Assembly: GCF_017488845.2 (NCBI RefSeq)
Contig: NZ_CP083370.1
Span: 2,046,001 to 2,110,000 of the forward strand
DNA: 64,000 nucleotides
Direction: 5' to 3'
From: Ensifer canadensis
Lineage (GTDB): Bacteria > Pseudomonadota > Alphaproteobacteria > Rhizobiales > Rhizobiaceae
Of this stretch, positions 17,800 to 25,963 are shown one piece after another (positions within the stretch are counted from its first letter, which is position 1; each line of letters opens with the position of its first letter). The notes below the pieces were generated by a model, which saw nothing but the letters and a program-made list of their open reading frames with translations, made no database searches and had not been told where the DNA came from. A program made the translations under genes and the position numbers.

Positions 17800-17825
17800 T
17801 TGCACAATCAACAGTCATTGCGCAA
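17800..17825. promoter_or_regulatory. Putative Lrp-type operator
   Basis: TTGCACAAT and ATTGCGCAA form a 9-bp inverted repeat with one mismatch and an 8-bp spacer, in the 199-bp gap between the Lrp gene and the racemase. It shares the TTGCRCAAT-like half site with the palindrome at 1693, which supports Lrp binding. Confidence 0.5.
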
Positions 17826-17958
17826 TTCATTCGCGCTAAACGACCATTCTCGCGCCATCAAAGCGAACCATTGCGGACGAAGGTCCGGCATAGTTTCCCC
17901 ATCGAAAACAGCTGGCCGCACTTCGGTGCGGATGGCGACAGGATCAGGGAAAGAAACG

Positions 17959-18678
17959 ATGGAAATGCGCAAGATCGGTCTTATCGGCGGCATGAGCTTC
18001 GAAAGCTCGGTGGTCTATTACCGCATGGTCAACGAGGCCGTTCGCGAGCGGCTGGGCGCGCTGCATTCGGCCGAGGTGCTGCTGCACTCCGTCGACTTCC
18101 AGTCGATCGTCGACCTGCAGAAGGCCGGCCGCTGGGACGACGCCGCCAGGCGGCTTGCCGATGTTGCCCATGGGCTGAAGACGGCCGGTGCCGACTGCGT
18201 GCTGATCTGCACCAACACCATGCACCTGATCGCCGACGCCGTGCAGGCGGCCGTCGACATTCCGCTGATCAACATCATCGACGAGACCGGAGCCCGCCTC
18301 AAGGCCGCCGGCGTTCGCAAGCCGCTGCTGCTTGCCACCCGCTACACGATGGAGCACGGCTTTTACGCCGAGCGCATGAAGAGCCACGGCATCGAAGTGA
18401 TGGTGCCCGACGCTGCTGGCCGCACGCTGACGCACAACATCATCTTCGACGAGCTTTGCGCCGGCAAGGTGCTGAGCCCTTCCCGCAAGGCGCTGATCGA
18501 CCTGATCGACACGGCGGAGGCCGAAGGGGCCGATGCCGTCATCCTTGGCTGCACCGAGATCTGCCTGATCCTCGACCCGAAGAGCCTGCCGCTGCCGGGC
18601 TTCGACTCCACCGCGATCCACGCCGACGCCGCCGTCGAATTCGCCCTCGGCGTCGAGGATTTGCGCCGCGCCGCATAA
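17959..18678 (+). CDS. Aspartate/glutamate racemase family protein
   Basis: A 239-residue cofactor-independent racemase. The two catalytic cysteines are in VLICTNTMHLIAD and AVILGCTEICLI, and the start IGLIGGMSFESSVVYYRMVNE is typical of aspartate-racemase-like (YgeA/RacX group) members. These convert L- to D-amino acids, the exact substrate unknown. AGGGAAAG lies before ATG 17959; the frame is open 105 codons upstream through the intergenic operator and is not used. Control by the divergent Lrp regulator would fit an amino-acid role. Confidence 0.9.
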   Translation: MEMRKIGLIGGMSFESSVVYYRMVNEAVRERLGALHSAEVLLHSVDFQSIVDLQKAGRWDDAARRLADVAHGLKTAGADCVLICTNTMHLIADAVQAAVDIPLINIIDETGARLKAAGVRKPLLLATRYTMEHGFYAERMKSHGIEVMVPDAAGRTLTHNIIFDELCAGKVLSPSRKALIDLIDTAEAEGADAVILGCTEICLILDPKSLPLPGFDSTAIHADAAVEFALGVEDLRRAA

Positions 18679-18719
18679 GCCAGGATCGGGCGTTCCCCGA
18701 TCCGCACCGACCGCAAACG

Positions 18720-18753
18720 AAAATGGCCTCCAGCCTGCGCTGTGGGCCATTTT
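18720..18753 (+). terminator. Candidate intrinsic terminator after the racemase
   Basis: AAAATGGCC and GGCCATTTT form a perfect 9-bp stem whose 3' arm ends in T residues, 41 bases after the racemase stop. Confidence 0.6.
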
Positions 18754-18783
18754 CCGTTGATCCATGCGGCATGCTCGGTCCCT

Positions 18784-18886
18784 TACAGCGCCGCGCGTCT
18801 TATTAGACGCGCAAAGGTCGCTGTAGCACTTTGAATGGCTGCATGTTTTGATCCTTAAATCGAATAGGATTTAAGGAAACATGCAG
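18784..18886 (+). repeat. RIME-like element, full copy
   Basis: TACAGCG/CGCTGTA first hairpin with inner GCGCGTCT/AGACGCGC, then ATCCTTAAATCG..GATTTAAGGA nested in GCATGTTT/AAACATGC. It is the cleanest two-hairpin copy in the window. Confidence 0.85.
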
Positions 18887-18945
18887 TAGGCGCAATTGCC
18901 GCGCCGCGTGCTTGACGTTTGCCGCCGTTCAGGTGCGTCGGATGT

Positions 18946-19320
18946 TCAAGCCGTTTCCTGCCCGCTGCGTGGCCCGCGAAGGCCGATGCAGTTGCCCCAG
19001 GGGTCGCGAACCTGGCACATCCACAACCCGTCTTCGATCGCAAGCGGGCCGCGATAGAGCGGCGCGCCCAGACCGTTGAAATCGGCAAGCGCCCGGTCGA
19101 AATCCTCGACCTGCCAATAGACGACCGAACCGGCCGCGCCGCTCGCCACCTTCTCGTCCGCCGGCACGATTTCCAGATGGGTCGAACCGATCTTCAGATA
19201 CTCGAAATCGAAGGCGTCCAGACGGCGACGTTCTGCGCTTGGGAAGGCGCGCTGATACCAGGAAAGCCCTGCATCCACATCGGCGACATGCACCAGAACC
19301 GCAGCCACAAATTCTGTCAT
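18946..19320 (-). CDS. VOC family (glyoxalase-like) protein
   Basis: A 124-residue vicinal-oxygen-chelate protein with paired beta-alpha-beta-beta-beta modules: AVLVHVADVDAGLSWYQRAFP, FEYLKIGSTHLEIVP, then VYWQVEDFDRALADF and CQVRDPWGNCIGLRGP. The putative metal ligands are His and Glu near HVADV, HLEI and the final strand. Function could be lyase, dioxygenase or antibiotic binding; it is not resolved. GAGG lies seven bases before ATG 19320. It is flanked on both sides by RIME-like repeats, so it forms a stand-alone transcription unit. Confidence 0.82.
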   Translation of the reverse strand: MTEFVAAVLVHVADVDAGLSWYQRAFPSAERRRLDAFDFEYLKIGSTHLEIVPADEKVASGAAGSVVYWQVEDFDRALADFNGLGAPLYRGPLAIEDGLWMCQVRDPWGNCIGLRGPRSGQETA

Positions 19321-19374
19321 CACAACACCTCGCCAACGCAAAGAACCATTTGAGGGTCGGCATTTCCGTCCCTC

Positions 19375-19471
19375 TACAGCGCCGCGCGTCCATGACGCGC
19401 AAAGGACGCCGTAACACCTTATATTTGCTGCATAATTCCTTAAATCGAATCCAACTTGAGGAATTATGCTG
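19375..19471 (+). repeat. RIME-like element, full copy
   Basis: CTACAGCGCCGCGCGTC ... GACGCGCAAAGGACGCCGTA first hairpin, then CTGCATAATTCCT ... AGGAATTATGCTG second hairpin. Confidence 0.8.
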
Positions 19472-19521
19472 AGCGGGCCTTATACAGGGTTTGCACGCGG
19501 ATGCGCGGTCTCGCGGTACGC

Positions 19522-20793
19522 TCAGGCGGGCACGGCGACAGCGCTTTCGGCGACCGGCTGCGCGCATATCGCCTGCCAGTCGCACTCCTTGAGGCCCGCG
19601 GCTGCAAAGGGGTCGATCAGCGTGCCCGAAACTATCGAGGCGAGCAGCGCCGGCGAAGGCGGAATGCGCGCGATCGTTGCCACCAGCCGGTCGCGCAGCC
19701 AGGCAAGCGCTGCGGAGTCCGATTGGTAGAAGGGCGTGAACGCCAGCGACAGCAGCTGGAACAGCGCCATATGGTTGCGCCTCGCCCGGCCATACGCGGC
19801 CAGCGCCGCGTCGATATCGTCGGTAAGCGACAAAGTGTGGGCAAGCGTCGCCGCATCGATCAGCGCCATGTTGGCGCCCTGCCCCAGTTGCGGGCTGGTC
19901 GAATGCGCGCTGTCGCCGACAAAAGCGACGCGGCCCGACGTCGGCGGGCGCAAGGTGCGGTGGGCATAGCGCGCCAGCGTCAGTTGGTCCCAATCGTCGA
20001 TCTGGTCGAGCAGCGGCGCGCAATCCGGCCAGTAGTCGCGAATTGCCGCCTTCCATCTGTCCAGACCCGCCGCCTTCACGGCGTCGGCATCGCCGACCTT
20101 GACGCTCCAGAAGAAGGCAACATGGTCTCGCGCCTTCGGTCGCGCCCGGCCCGCCGGCAGGATGCCGATCATCACCTTGGCGCGGTCGTAGCGCTGTGTC
20201 AGTGCGTTTGGATCATGGGTCAGGCCGTCACTGTCGAGCGTCGCCCAGAAGGCGCCATAGGCAAGCTCGCGCACGCCGGGCGCCGTCGCGGCACCCGCCG
20301 CAATGGTCGAGCGGGCACCGGTCGCGTCGATGACGAGATCATAGCGCCCCGCCTCCTGGCCGGCGGCATCCGTCAGCACCGCCTTTTCGCCCGAGGTCTT
20401 GGCCGCGGTCAGCGTCATGCCGGTGCGAATGGCAATGCCGGCCGCTGTAACTGCATCATGCAACACGCCGAACAGCGCTGCGCGCTGAACGGCCAGCCCG
20501 AAGCGACCGCCCGCAAGCGCGTCATAGCGCACGTCGAGCACCGTGCGGCCGCTCCTGGCATCGGCGCCGTGCAGCCGGTCGATGCGGCTGCCGAGCGCCA
20601 TGATCGGCTGAAGCAACCCGAGCGCGGCGAGCGCCGTCAGCCCCGTCGGCTGCAGCATCAGCCCGGAGCCGACCGGCGCGACGTCCGCGAAACGTTCCAG
20701 GATTTCAACGCGGTGGCCCTGCCGCGCAAGCAAAAGCGCCGAGGCAAGCCCGGCCGGCCCGGCGCCGGCAATACCGATATCGAGTCTCTTCAT
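19522..20793 (-). CDS. FAD-dependent monooxygenase
   Basis: A 423-residue flavoprotein of the aromatic hydroxylase (PHBH-like) group. It has the N-terminal dinucleotide fold DIGIAGAGPAGLASALLLARQGH, the mid-protein DLVIDATGARS and the C-terminal FAD-ribityl motif VAFVGDSAHSTSPQLGQGANMALIDA. Such enzymes hydroxylate aromatic or similar substrates with NAD(P)H and O2; substrate unknown. It starts 18 bases after the HxlR gene, so both are co-transcribed. Confidence 0.88.
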   Translation of the reverse strand: MKRLDIGIAGAGPAGLASALLLARQGHRVEILERFADVAPVGSGLMLQPTGLTALAALGLLQPIMALGSRIDRLHGADARSGRTVLDVRYDALAGGRFGLAVQRAALFGVLHDAVTAAGIAIRTGMTLTAAKTSGEKAVLTDAAGQEAGRYDLVIDATGARSTIAAGAATAPGVRELAYGAFWATLDSDGLTHDPNALTQRYDRAKVMIGILPAGRARPKARDHVAFFWSVKVGDADAVKAAGLDRWKAAIRDYWPDCAPLLDQIDDWDQLTLARYAHRTLRPPTSGRVAFVGDSAHSTSPQLGQGANMALIDAATLAHTLSLTDDIDAALAAYGRARRNHMALFQLLSLAFTPFYQSDSAALAWLRDRLVATIARIPPSPALLASIVSGTLIDPFAAAGLKECDWQAICAQPVAESAVAVPA

Positions 20794-20811
20794 GCAGTCA
20801 GCAATAGCCGC

Positions 20812-21216
20812 TCAAGGCGCGCCGTCATAGGCCTGGCGCGAGGCGCGGATTGCCACATGGTTGGCAGCCGACCAATCGACAAAATGCTTCAGCAATTCGT
20901 GCAACGAGCGCCCGAGATCGGTCAGCGCATATTCCACGCTCGGCGGCTGCGTCGGAAAGACCGTGCGACTGATATAGCCGTCGCGCTGCAGGTCGCGCAG
21001 CGTCTGCGTCAGCATGCGCTGGGAGATATCGGGGATCAGCCGCCGAAGTTCCGAGAAGCGCAACGCCCCGTCGGCCAGCGACAGGATCATCAGCGAGTTC
21101 CACTTGCCGCCGATGTTGTCCATGACGTCGCGCACCGGGCAATTCTCGACATCCATCGGCACGCCGCAGACCATCGCCACGCGCTTGCCCTTCACATCAC
21201 CACTGAGCTTGTTCAT
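20812..21216 (-). CDS. HxlR family transcriptional regulator
   Basis: A 134-residue winged-helix regulator with the HxlR hallmark: an N-terminal cysteine in [23 protein letters not shown], then [33 protein letters not shown] and a dimerising C-terminal helix. That Cys position is the redox or quinone/aldehyde sensor in characterised relatives. It is divergent from a QorB-like quinone reductase, the same layout as ytfH-qorB in E. coli and qorR-qorA elsewhere, and it leads an operon with the FAD monooxygenase. It probably represses both in the absence of an electrophile. Confidence 0.88.
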   Translation of the reverse strand: MNKLSGDVKGKRVAMVCGVPMDVENCPVRDVMDNIGGKWNSLMILSLADGALRFSELRRLIPDISQRMLTQTLRDLQRDGYISRTVFPTQPPSVEYALTDLGRSLHELLKHFVDWSAANHVAIRASRQAYDGAP

Positions 21217-21378
21217 GGGCCGGTACCCTTTTTGTAACCACGGCAGAAAAAACTGCCTCCTTTACAGCTCTTACCAGATTACTAGATTAGAGCAACTCTC
21301 AAAAAGAGACCAACAACCGGCAGACGTGCTTTCCCTCCCGAAGCGTCGGCTGGCATCACAGAGAAAAAGGAAAAGTTC

Positions 21379-22266
21379 ATGTCCGATACATTGCTCGTGA
21401 CCGGCGCCACCGGCCAGCTCGGCAAGCTCGTGCTCGATGCGCTGCTTGCATCCGGCAAGGTCCAGCCGGCCAACATCATCGCCACCAGCCGCGATACGGC
21501 AAAGCTTTCCGACTATGTCGGCAAGGGCGTGCAGGCACGTGTCGCCGACTTCGACGATCCGGCCTCGCTCGACCGGGCCTTTGCCGGCGCCGACCGCATC
21601 CTGATCATCTCCACCGATGCGCTCGACCAGCCGGGCAAGCGCCTGCATCAGCATCTGGCAGCCGTCGCGGCCGCGAAGAAGGCCGGCGCCAAGCACATCC
21701 TCTACACCTCGATGCCGAACCCGGAGACCTCGGTCATCCCGTTTGCGCCCGATCATCTCGGCACCGAAAACGCCATCAAGGCAACCGGCATCCCCTACAC
21801 GATCCTGCGCAACGGCTGGTATATGGAAAACCTGTTCATGGCGCTGCCGCATGCGCTGGAAACCGGACAGTGGTACTCGTCCTCGGGCAAGGGCCGCCTC
21901 GCCCACCTCGCCCGCGCCGATGCCGCAAAGGCCGCCGCAGCAGCCCTGCTTTCAGCCGGCGATGAAAGCCGCACGTTCACGCTGACCGGCCCGGAGCTGC
22001 GCTCGACCGACGAGATCGCCGCTCTCGTCTCCAAGGCTGCCGGCAAGCCGCTCGACGTCGTCCACATTTCCGACGACGCGCTGGCCGGCGGGCTGAAGGG
22101 CGCGGGCCTGCCCGACTTCCTCATCCCGATCGTCGTCTCCTTCGACGCCAACACCCGCGAGGGCCATATCGACATGGTGACGAGCGACGTGACGACCCTG
22201 ACCGGCGCCACCCCCCTGCCGCTCACCGCCTTCCTCGAAGCCAGCAGGGCAAGACTTGCCGGCTGA
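21379..22266 (+). CDS. NmrA/QorB-like NAD(P)H:quinone oxidoreductase
   Basis: A 295-residue atypical SDR. The nucleotide-binding motif is LLVTGATGQLGKLVLDALL, with the family segments AGADRILIISTDALDQPGKR, HILYTSMPNPETSVIPFAPDH and YTILRNGWYMENL. QorB/YtfG enzymes reduce quinones with NADPH. AAAAAGGAAAAG lies before the ATG. Divergence from the HxlR regulator supports induction by quinones or related electrophiles. The gap (21217-21378) is AT-rich and should hold both promoters and the operator. Confidence 0.88.
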   Translation: MSDTLLVTGATGQLGKLVLDALLASGKVQPANIIATSRDTAKLSDYVGKGVQARVADFDDPASLDRAFAGADRILIISTDALDQPGKRLHQHLAAVAAAKKAGAKHILYTSMPNPETSVIPFAPDHLGTENAIKATGIPYTILRNGWYMENLFMALPHALETGQWYSSSGKGRLAHLARADAAKAAAAALLSAGDESRTFTLTGPELRSTDEIAALVSKAAGKPLDVVHISDDALAGGLKGAGLPDFLIPIVVSFDANTREGHIDMVTSDVTTLTGATPLPLTAFLEASRARLAG

Positions 22267-22280
22267 ATGGTAAGCGCCCT

Positions 22281-22368
22281 CATTCCTGTGCCTGTCACAG
22301 GAATCTAGCCAGCCCAAGTCTTTGGGCTGAAAGGTCTTTTGACCCGACAGACGTCGGGTCACTGGATC
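22281..22368 (+). repeat. Three-hairpin intergenic repeat, copy 1
   Basis: Contains three inverted repeats in a row: ATTCCTGTG/CACAGGAAT, GCCCAA/TTGGGC and GACCCGA/TCGGGTC. Nearly the same sequence occurs at 41184-41272. Confidence 0.8.
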
Positions 22369-22536
22369 CCCGCCACAAGGGCGAGGATGAGAAGGACGGG
22401 ATGTCTCTCGCATCAAACAGGGGATCTCGGTCGTTTGTCATCAGCCGGGCCGGCAAATGCCGGCTTTCGGTCCGCCAACACCCCATTGCTTCCAAGCTTT
22501 CCCCACGGCCTGCCCAATCTTCGCAGCCCTCTATCG

Positions 22537-23751
22537 TTATCGGACGGCCTCCACCGGCCCGACATCTCCCCGCACCGCGATCTCGGCCAGAACGAGAGCG
22601 CTGATGCCCGCGAGGAAGAAACCCGCCGACAGGTTCAGCGTCGTGCCGTTGTAAAAGGCGCCCAGACCGATGGCAAACAGGGTCGCGATCAGGCTCGATC
22701 CGGAGGCGATCAACGATGCGCCGAGGCCCGCAACCTGGCCAAGCGAGCGCATAGCCATGGCGTTCAGGTTGCCGAACAGCACCCCGACTGCAAAGAACGC
22801 CGCAAAGCCGAGCACCATCAGCACGGTCAGTGGCGGCCGTCCGCCCCAAAAAATGGATGCCGCCAGCATCATCAGTCCCGCCGTCGCCAGCCCGACAAAA
22901 CCATAGCGTGCCATTGTCTCCGCCCCAAAGCGCTGCACAAGTTTTGCGTTGAGGAACGAAGCAAGCCCGATCCCTGTGGCCAGCATCGCAAAATACAATG
23001 GGAAGGTTTGTCCGATCCCATAGGCATCGAAGAAGAGATCGGCCGCCGTGCTGAGGTAAAGGAGCTGCGCACCGAAGACGAGCCCGGTCGCCACGATCAG
23101 CAGCGTCACGCGCCGATTTGACAGGATACGCCGCCCGTTCGACAGCAGAAGCCTCGGACGAAAGGGAATGCGTTTCCCGGCCGGCAATGTTTCCGGTTGC
23201 CGCATGACCAGCCACAACCCGAGAAGGCCTGCCACAGCGAGATAGACCACGAAGACGCTGCGCCAGTCGCCGACCGCGATGATACCCTGCGCCAACGTCG
23301 GAGCCAGCATCGGCACGAGAATGAAGAGCGTGAACATGAATGACATGACGCGGGCCATGGCATCGCCCTCGAACTGGTCGCGGATCATCGCCCGCGTGGC
23401 GATCTTCGGTCCGGAGACGCCGACCCCCTGAAGAAATCGGCCGAGAATCACCATTTCGAGTGAGCCTGCCACCATGGCGATGACCGTACCGAGCGCATAG
23501 ACGCCAAGGCCCAGAACAAGCGCTTTCTTTCGTCCCATCGCGTCGGAGAGCGGGCCCAGCAGCAACTCTCCGAACGCCATGCCGAGGATGAAAAGCGATA
23601 TGATGTGCTGGGTAGAGAGCGGCGGCGCAACGCCGACATCGGCCCCGATCTGACGCAAGCCCGGCAACAGCGCATCGATGCTGATGGAGGTTAGCGAGGT
23701 CAGAAGGGCATAGAGAGCGATACGCTCGCGGAAACTGGTGGGAGATGTCAT
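22537..23751 (-). CDS. Bcr/CflA-type MFS drug efflux transporter
   Basis: A 404-residue transporter with about twelve hydrophobic helices. Diagnostic segments are DALLPGLRQIGADVG near the N-terminus, the motif A GPLSDAMGRKKALVLG after helix 2 and RFLQGVGVSGPKIATRAMIRD, which is the Bcr/CflA signature. These antiporters export drugs or cysteine-like solutes with proton uptake. The ATG at 23751 begins at the usual position ahead of helix 1, but no clear ribosome binding site is visible. Confidence 0.87.
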   Translation of the reverse strand: MTSPTSFRERIALYALLTSLTSISIDALLPGLRQIGADVGVAPPLSTQHIISLFILGMAFGELLLGPLSDAMGRKKALVLGLGVYALGTVIAMVAGSLEMVILGRFLQGVGVSGPKIATRAMIRDQFEGDAMARVMSFMFTLFILVPMLAPTLAQGIIAVGDWRSVFVVYLAVAGLLGLWLVMRQPETLPAGKRIPFRPRLLLSNGRRILSNRRVTLLIVATGLVFGAQLLYLSTAADLFFDAYGIGQTFPLYFAMLATGIGLASFLNAKLVQRFGAETMARYGFVGLATAGLMMLAASIFWGGRPPLTVLMVLGFAAFFAVGVLFGNLNAMAMRSLGQVAGLGASLIASGSSLIATLFAIGLGAFYNGTTLNLSAGFFLAGISALVLAEIAVRGDVGPVEAVR

Positions 23752-23878
23752 TAGCCGCACACAAAGGAAAAGATAGGCTCGACCTATAGCAGTCAAGCCG
23801 CAGGTTTGCGCGCGCCAGTCGCAAGACTCGTTCGAGAAACTTTGCTCCTGAAAGTTCAGCGTCTCGGTTTCACGGCGC

Positions 23879-24502
23879 TCAGGAGTTCAGGTGGGAGGCA
23901 TCCGCCAGGCTGATGACTGCCCGATTTCGGAAGAAATCGTCCTGGCGCAGATGCGTGATGCTCCCGGATTTTGCCGGGAAACTCAGGAAGCCCGAGGCAT
24001 CGATCGGTATCTTCATCCACGCGGCAAGGACCAGCGTGAGTGTAAAGCCATGGGTCACGATGATCTGTGTCTCGCAAGGCCGCTCGACGATCGCGTTCAC
24101 GCAAGGGTAGACACGGGCTGCCACGTCGCGCCGGGTTTCCGCGCCATCGATGCCGCAATGGTAATCGAGCCGGTTGTCGTCCGGCGCCGGGCTATACCGT
24201 GCGTCGAGCCACGCCTGGGGTTTGCCGCCCGCCACACCGTAGCTGATTTCCCTGAGATCGGCGGTCTCCGTCACCGGCCGCTGGAAGCGCTTTGCAATGG
24301 CAGCCGCCGTCTGCGATGCGCGGCGAAGATCCGAGCTATGGATCTCCACCTCGTTCCCGCCGATGAGGTCCAGCAGCTGCTCGGCAGTTGCCGCCGCGTC
24401 CTCGTGGCCGCGAGTTGTCAGGTCGGTGTCGTACCAGCCTCCCACCTTGTCCTCTTCGTGGTGGATGGATTGAGTGTGGGTGACGACGAAAATGTCTTTC
24501 AT
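23879..24502 (-). CDS. Histidine phosphatase family protein, atypical motif
   Basis: A 207-residue member of the phosphoglycerate-mutase-like superfamily. The family normally starts with RHG around the catalytic His; here it reads VVTHTQSIHHEEDKVGGWYDTDLTTRGHEDA, so the Arg is replaced by Thr. The other landmarks are present: SSDLRRASQTAAAI, the acid region ETADLREISYG and the second His in IIVTHGFTLTLVLAAW. The substrate is unknown and activity might be altered. ATG 24502 fits the family start. No operon partner is visible. Confidence 0.8.
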   Translation of the reverse strand: MKDIFVVTHTQSIHHEEDKVGGWYDTDLTTRGHEDAAATAEQLLDLIGGNEVEIHSSDLRRASQTAAAIAKRFQRPVTETADLREISYGVAGGKPQAWLDARYSPAPDDNRLDYHCGIDGAETRRDVAARVYPCVNAIVERPCETQIIVTHGFTLTLVLAAWMKIPIDASGFLSFPAKSGSITHLRQDDFFRNRAVISLADASHLNS

Positions 24503-24557
24503 ATCGGCAATCTCATGAATTTCGCCTCGTCGGTCCGGTTTTCGCGACACAGCAACT

Positions 24558-24640
24558 GCATGGCGCGCCTTAAATCGGAATCGATCGACGGAGAAAATTA
24601 TGCAGAAATTTTAAAATGTTACAGCGCCGCGCGGCGCTGC
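24558..24640 (-). repeat. Degenerate RIME-like element, reverse orientation
   Basis: On the minus strand a CAGCGCCGCGCGGCGCTG palindrome is followed by CTGCATAATTTTC and a GATCGATTCCGATTTAAGG core. The order matches the RIME-like unit but both hairpins are decayed. Confidence 0.4.
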
Positions 24641-24774
24641 AAGAGTGAACATTCCGCCATGCCAGCGCTTGCGGAATACGTCGCGAAACTCGCGACGTCC
24701 CCATGGGCTCCGCGCCCGCCTGCCGCTCTGAATGGCGCGCCCGTCAGGGACTGCGTCGCCTGCAAATGGTGGCT

Positions 24775-25527
24775 TCAAACCGTCTGGCCGCAGGCGCGGC
24801 GGAAGCGGCGCACGGTTTCGGCCATGCCATACTCCAGCGCATCTGCCGTCAGGCCATGGCCGATCGACACTTCGGCGAGGTTGGGGATGTGCCTGGCGAG
24901 CAGCGGCAGATTGGCGACTGTCAGGTCGTGCCCGGCATTGACCTCGAGCCCGAGGCTGGCGGCGATTTCCGCCGTGCGGCCGAGTTCGGCGGCAATCTTT
25001 TCCGCCTTCTCGGGGTCGTCATAGCAACCGCCATAGGGGCCGGTATAAAGCTCGATGCGGTCGGCACCCGTCTCCTTGGCAATGCGTAGCGCCTCGGTGT
25101 CCTCGTCGCCATCGGCAAACAGCGAAACGCGAAAGCCCTTTTTCTTCAGCCGACCAACGACGCTGCCGAGCAGGTTGTGGTTCTTGCGGAAGTCCCAGCC
25201 ATGGTCTGAGGTCGCCTGCGCCGGATCGTCAGGTACCAGCGTCACCTGTTCCGGCTCGTGCGTTTCGACGAGGCGTAGAAACTCCTCGTTCGGGTAGCCT
25301 TCCATGTTGAACTCGGTCGCTGAGAATTCGTCGTCGATGAGATCGCGGATCGGCTGCAGATCGGAGAAGCGCACATGGCGCTGGTCGGGGCGCGGATGCA
25401 CCGTCAGCCCGCTTGCGCCGGCTTCAAGAGCAATGCGGCCGAGCGCAGTGACGGACGGCCAGGGAAGATCGCGCCGGTTGCGCAGCATGGCAACGGCATT
25501 CAGATTCACGGACAGTTTTGCGGGCAT
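24775..25527 (-). CDS. pdxJ: Pyridoxine 5'-phosphate synthase PdxJ
   Basis: A 250-residue TIM-barrel enzyme that condenses 3-amino-2-oxopropyl phosphate with 1-deoxy-D-xylulose 5-phosphate, the last ring-closing step of DXP-dependent vitamin B6 synthesis. It shows the family start [20 protein letters not shown], the phosphate-binding [12 protein letters not shown], the [13 protein letters not shown] loop and the C-terminal [13 protein letters not shown]. The length equals that of other PdxJ proteins. It stands alone here, without acpS. Confidence 0.95.
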   Translation of the reverse strand: MPAKLSVNLNAVAMLRNRRDLPWPSVTALGRIALEAGASGLTVHPRPDQRHVRFSDLQPIRDLIDDEFSATEFNMEGYPNEEFLRLVETHEPEQVTLVPDDPAQATSDHGWDFRKNHNLLGSVVGRLKKKGFRVSLFADGDEDTEALRIAKETGADRIELYTGPYGGCYDDPEKAEKIAAELGRTAEIAASLGLEVNAGHDLTVANLPLLARHIPNLAEVSIGHGLTADALEYGMAETVRRFRRACGQTV

Positions 25528-25570
25528 GTCGGAACTTTCCAGAGGCGGGCAATGTCAATGCAATGTTCTA

Positions 25571-25617
25571 CTGCATAATTGTAAAAACAGAAAACAGTTT
25601 GGACCAAGATTATGCAG
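25571..25617 (+). repeat. Partial RIME-like element (second hairpin)
   Basis: CTGCATAATTGTAAA at the left and GATTATGCAGCA at the right flank an AAACAGAAAACAGTTT core. The rest of the 25528-25963 gap shows no gene. Confidence 0.45.
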
Positions 25618-25963
25618 CAATTCCAAAGAGTACGTTCGCCAGCGAAAGTCGGCTCCGGCGTCGCTTGTTTGCCGGCCATGCCTTGACGAAACCTTGACAT
25701 TAGTGGGGCCTAACATGCAGTGCGTCCAGCAAGACCCATCAACCAAGGCAAAAACCGATGCGGATGTCGGCGATGCAAGGTCGCAAAAGACGCACCGCTA
25801 CGTTCTGCCACAGGGGACGGTCGCAATTTTGAGTTTATTTCAGATAAATCTCAAATTTGGGGTCAAGCATCCTGACAACAGCTTTTTTTGAGCCTAAATT
25901 TCCGAATCATATCGAATTGCGGCAGATCTGCCCTTCGATCTCTTTCATAAAGTTTCGCGACGA

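Noticed and set aside
19456..21237. 593-codon open frame on the plus strand
   Set aside because: Antisense to the FAD monooxygenase and HxlR genes; composition is Arg/Gln-rich and matches no family.
22295..23824. 509-codon minus-strand frame
   Set aside because: Out-of-frame reading of the Bcr/CflA transporter gene; the transporter frame has helices and motif A.
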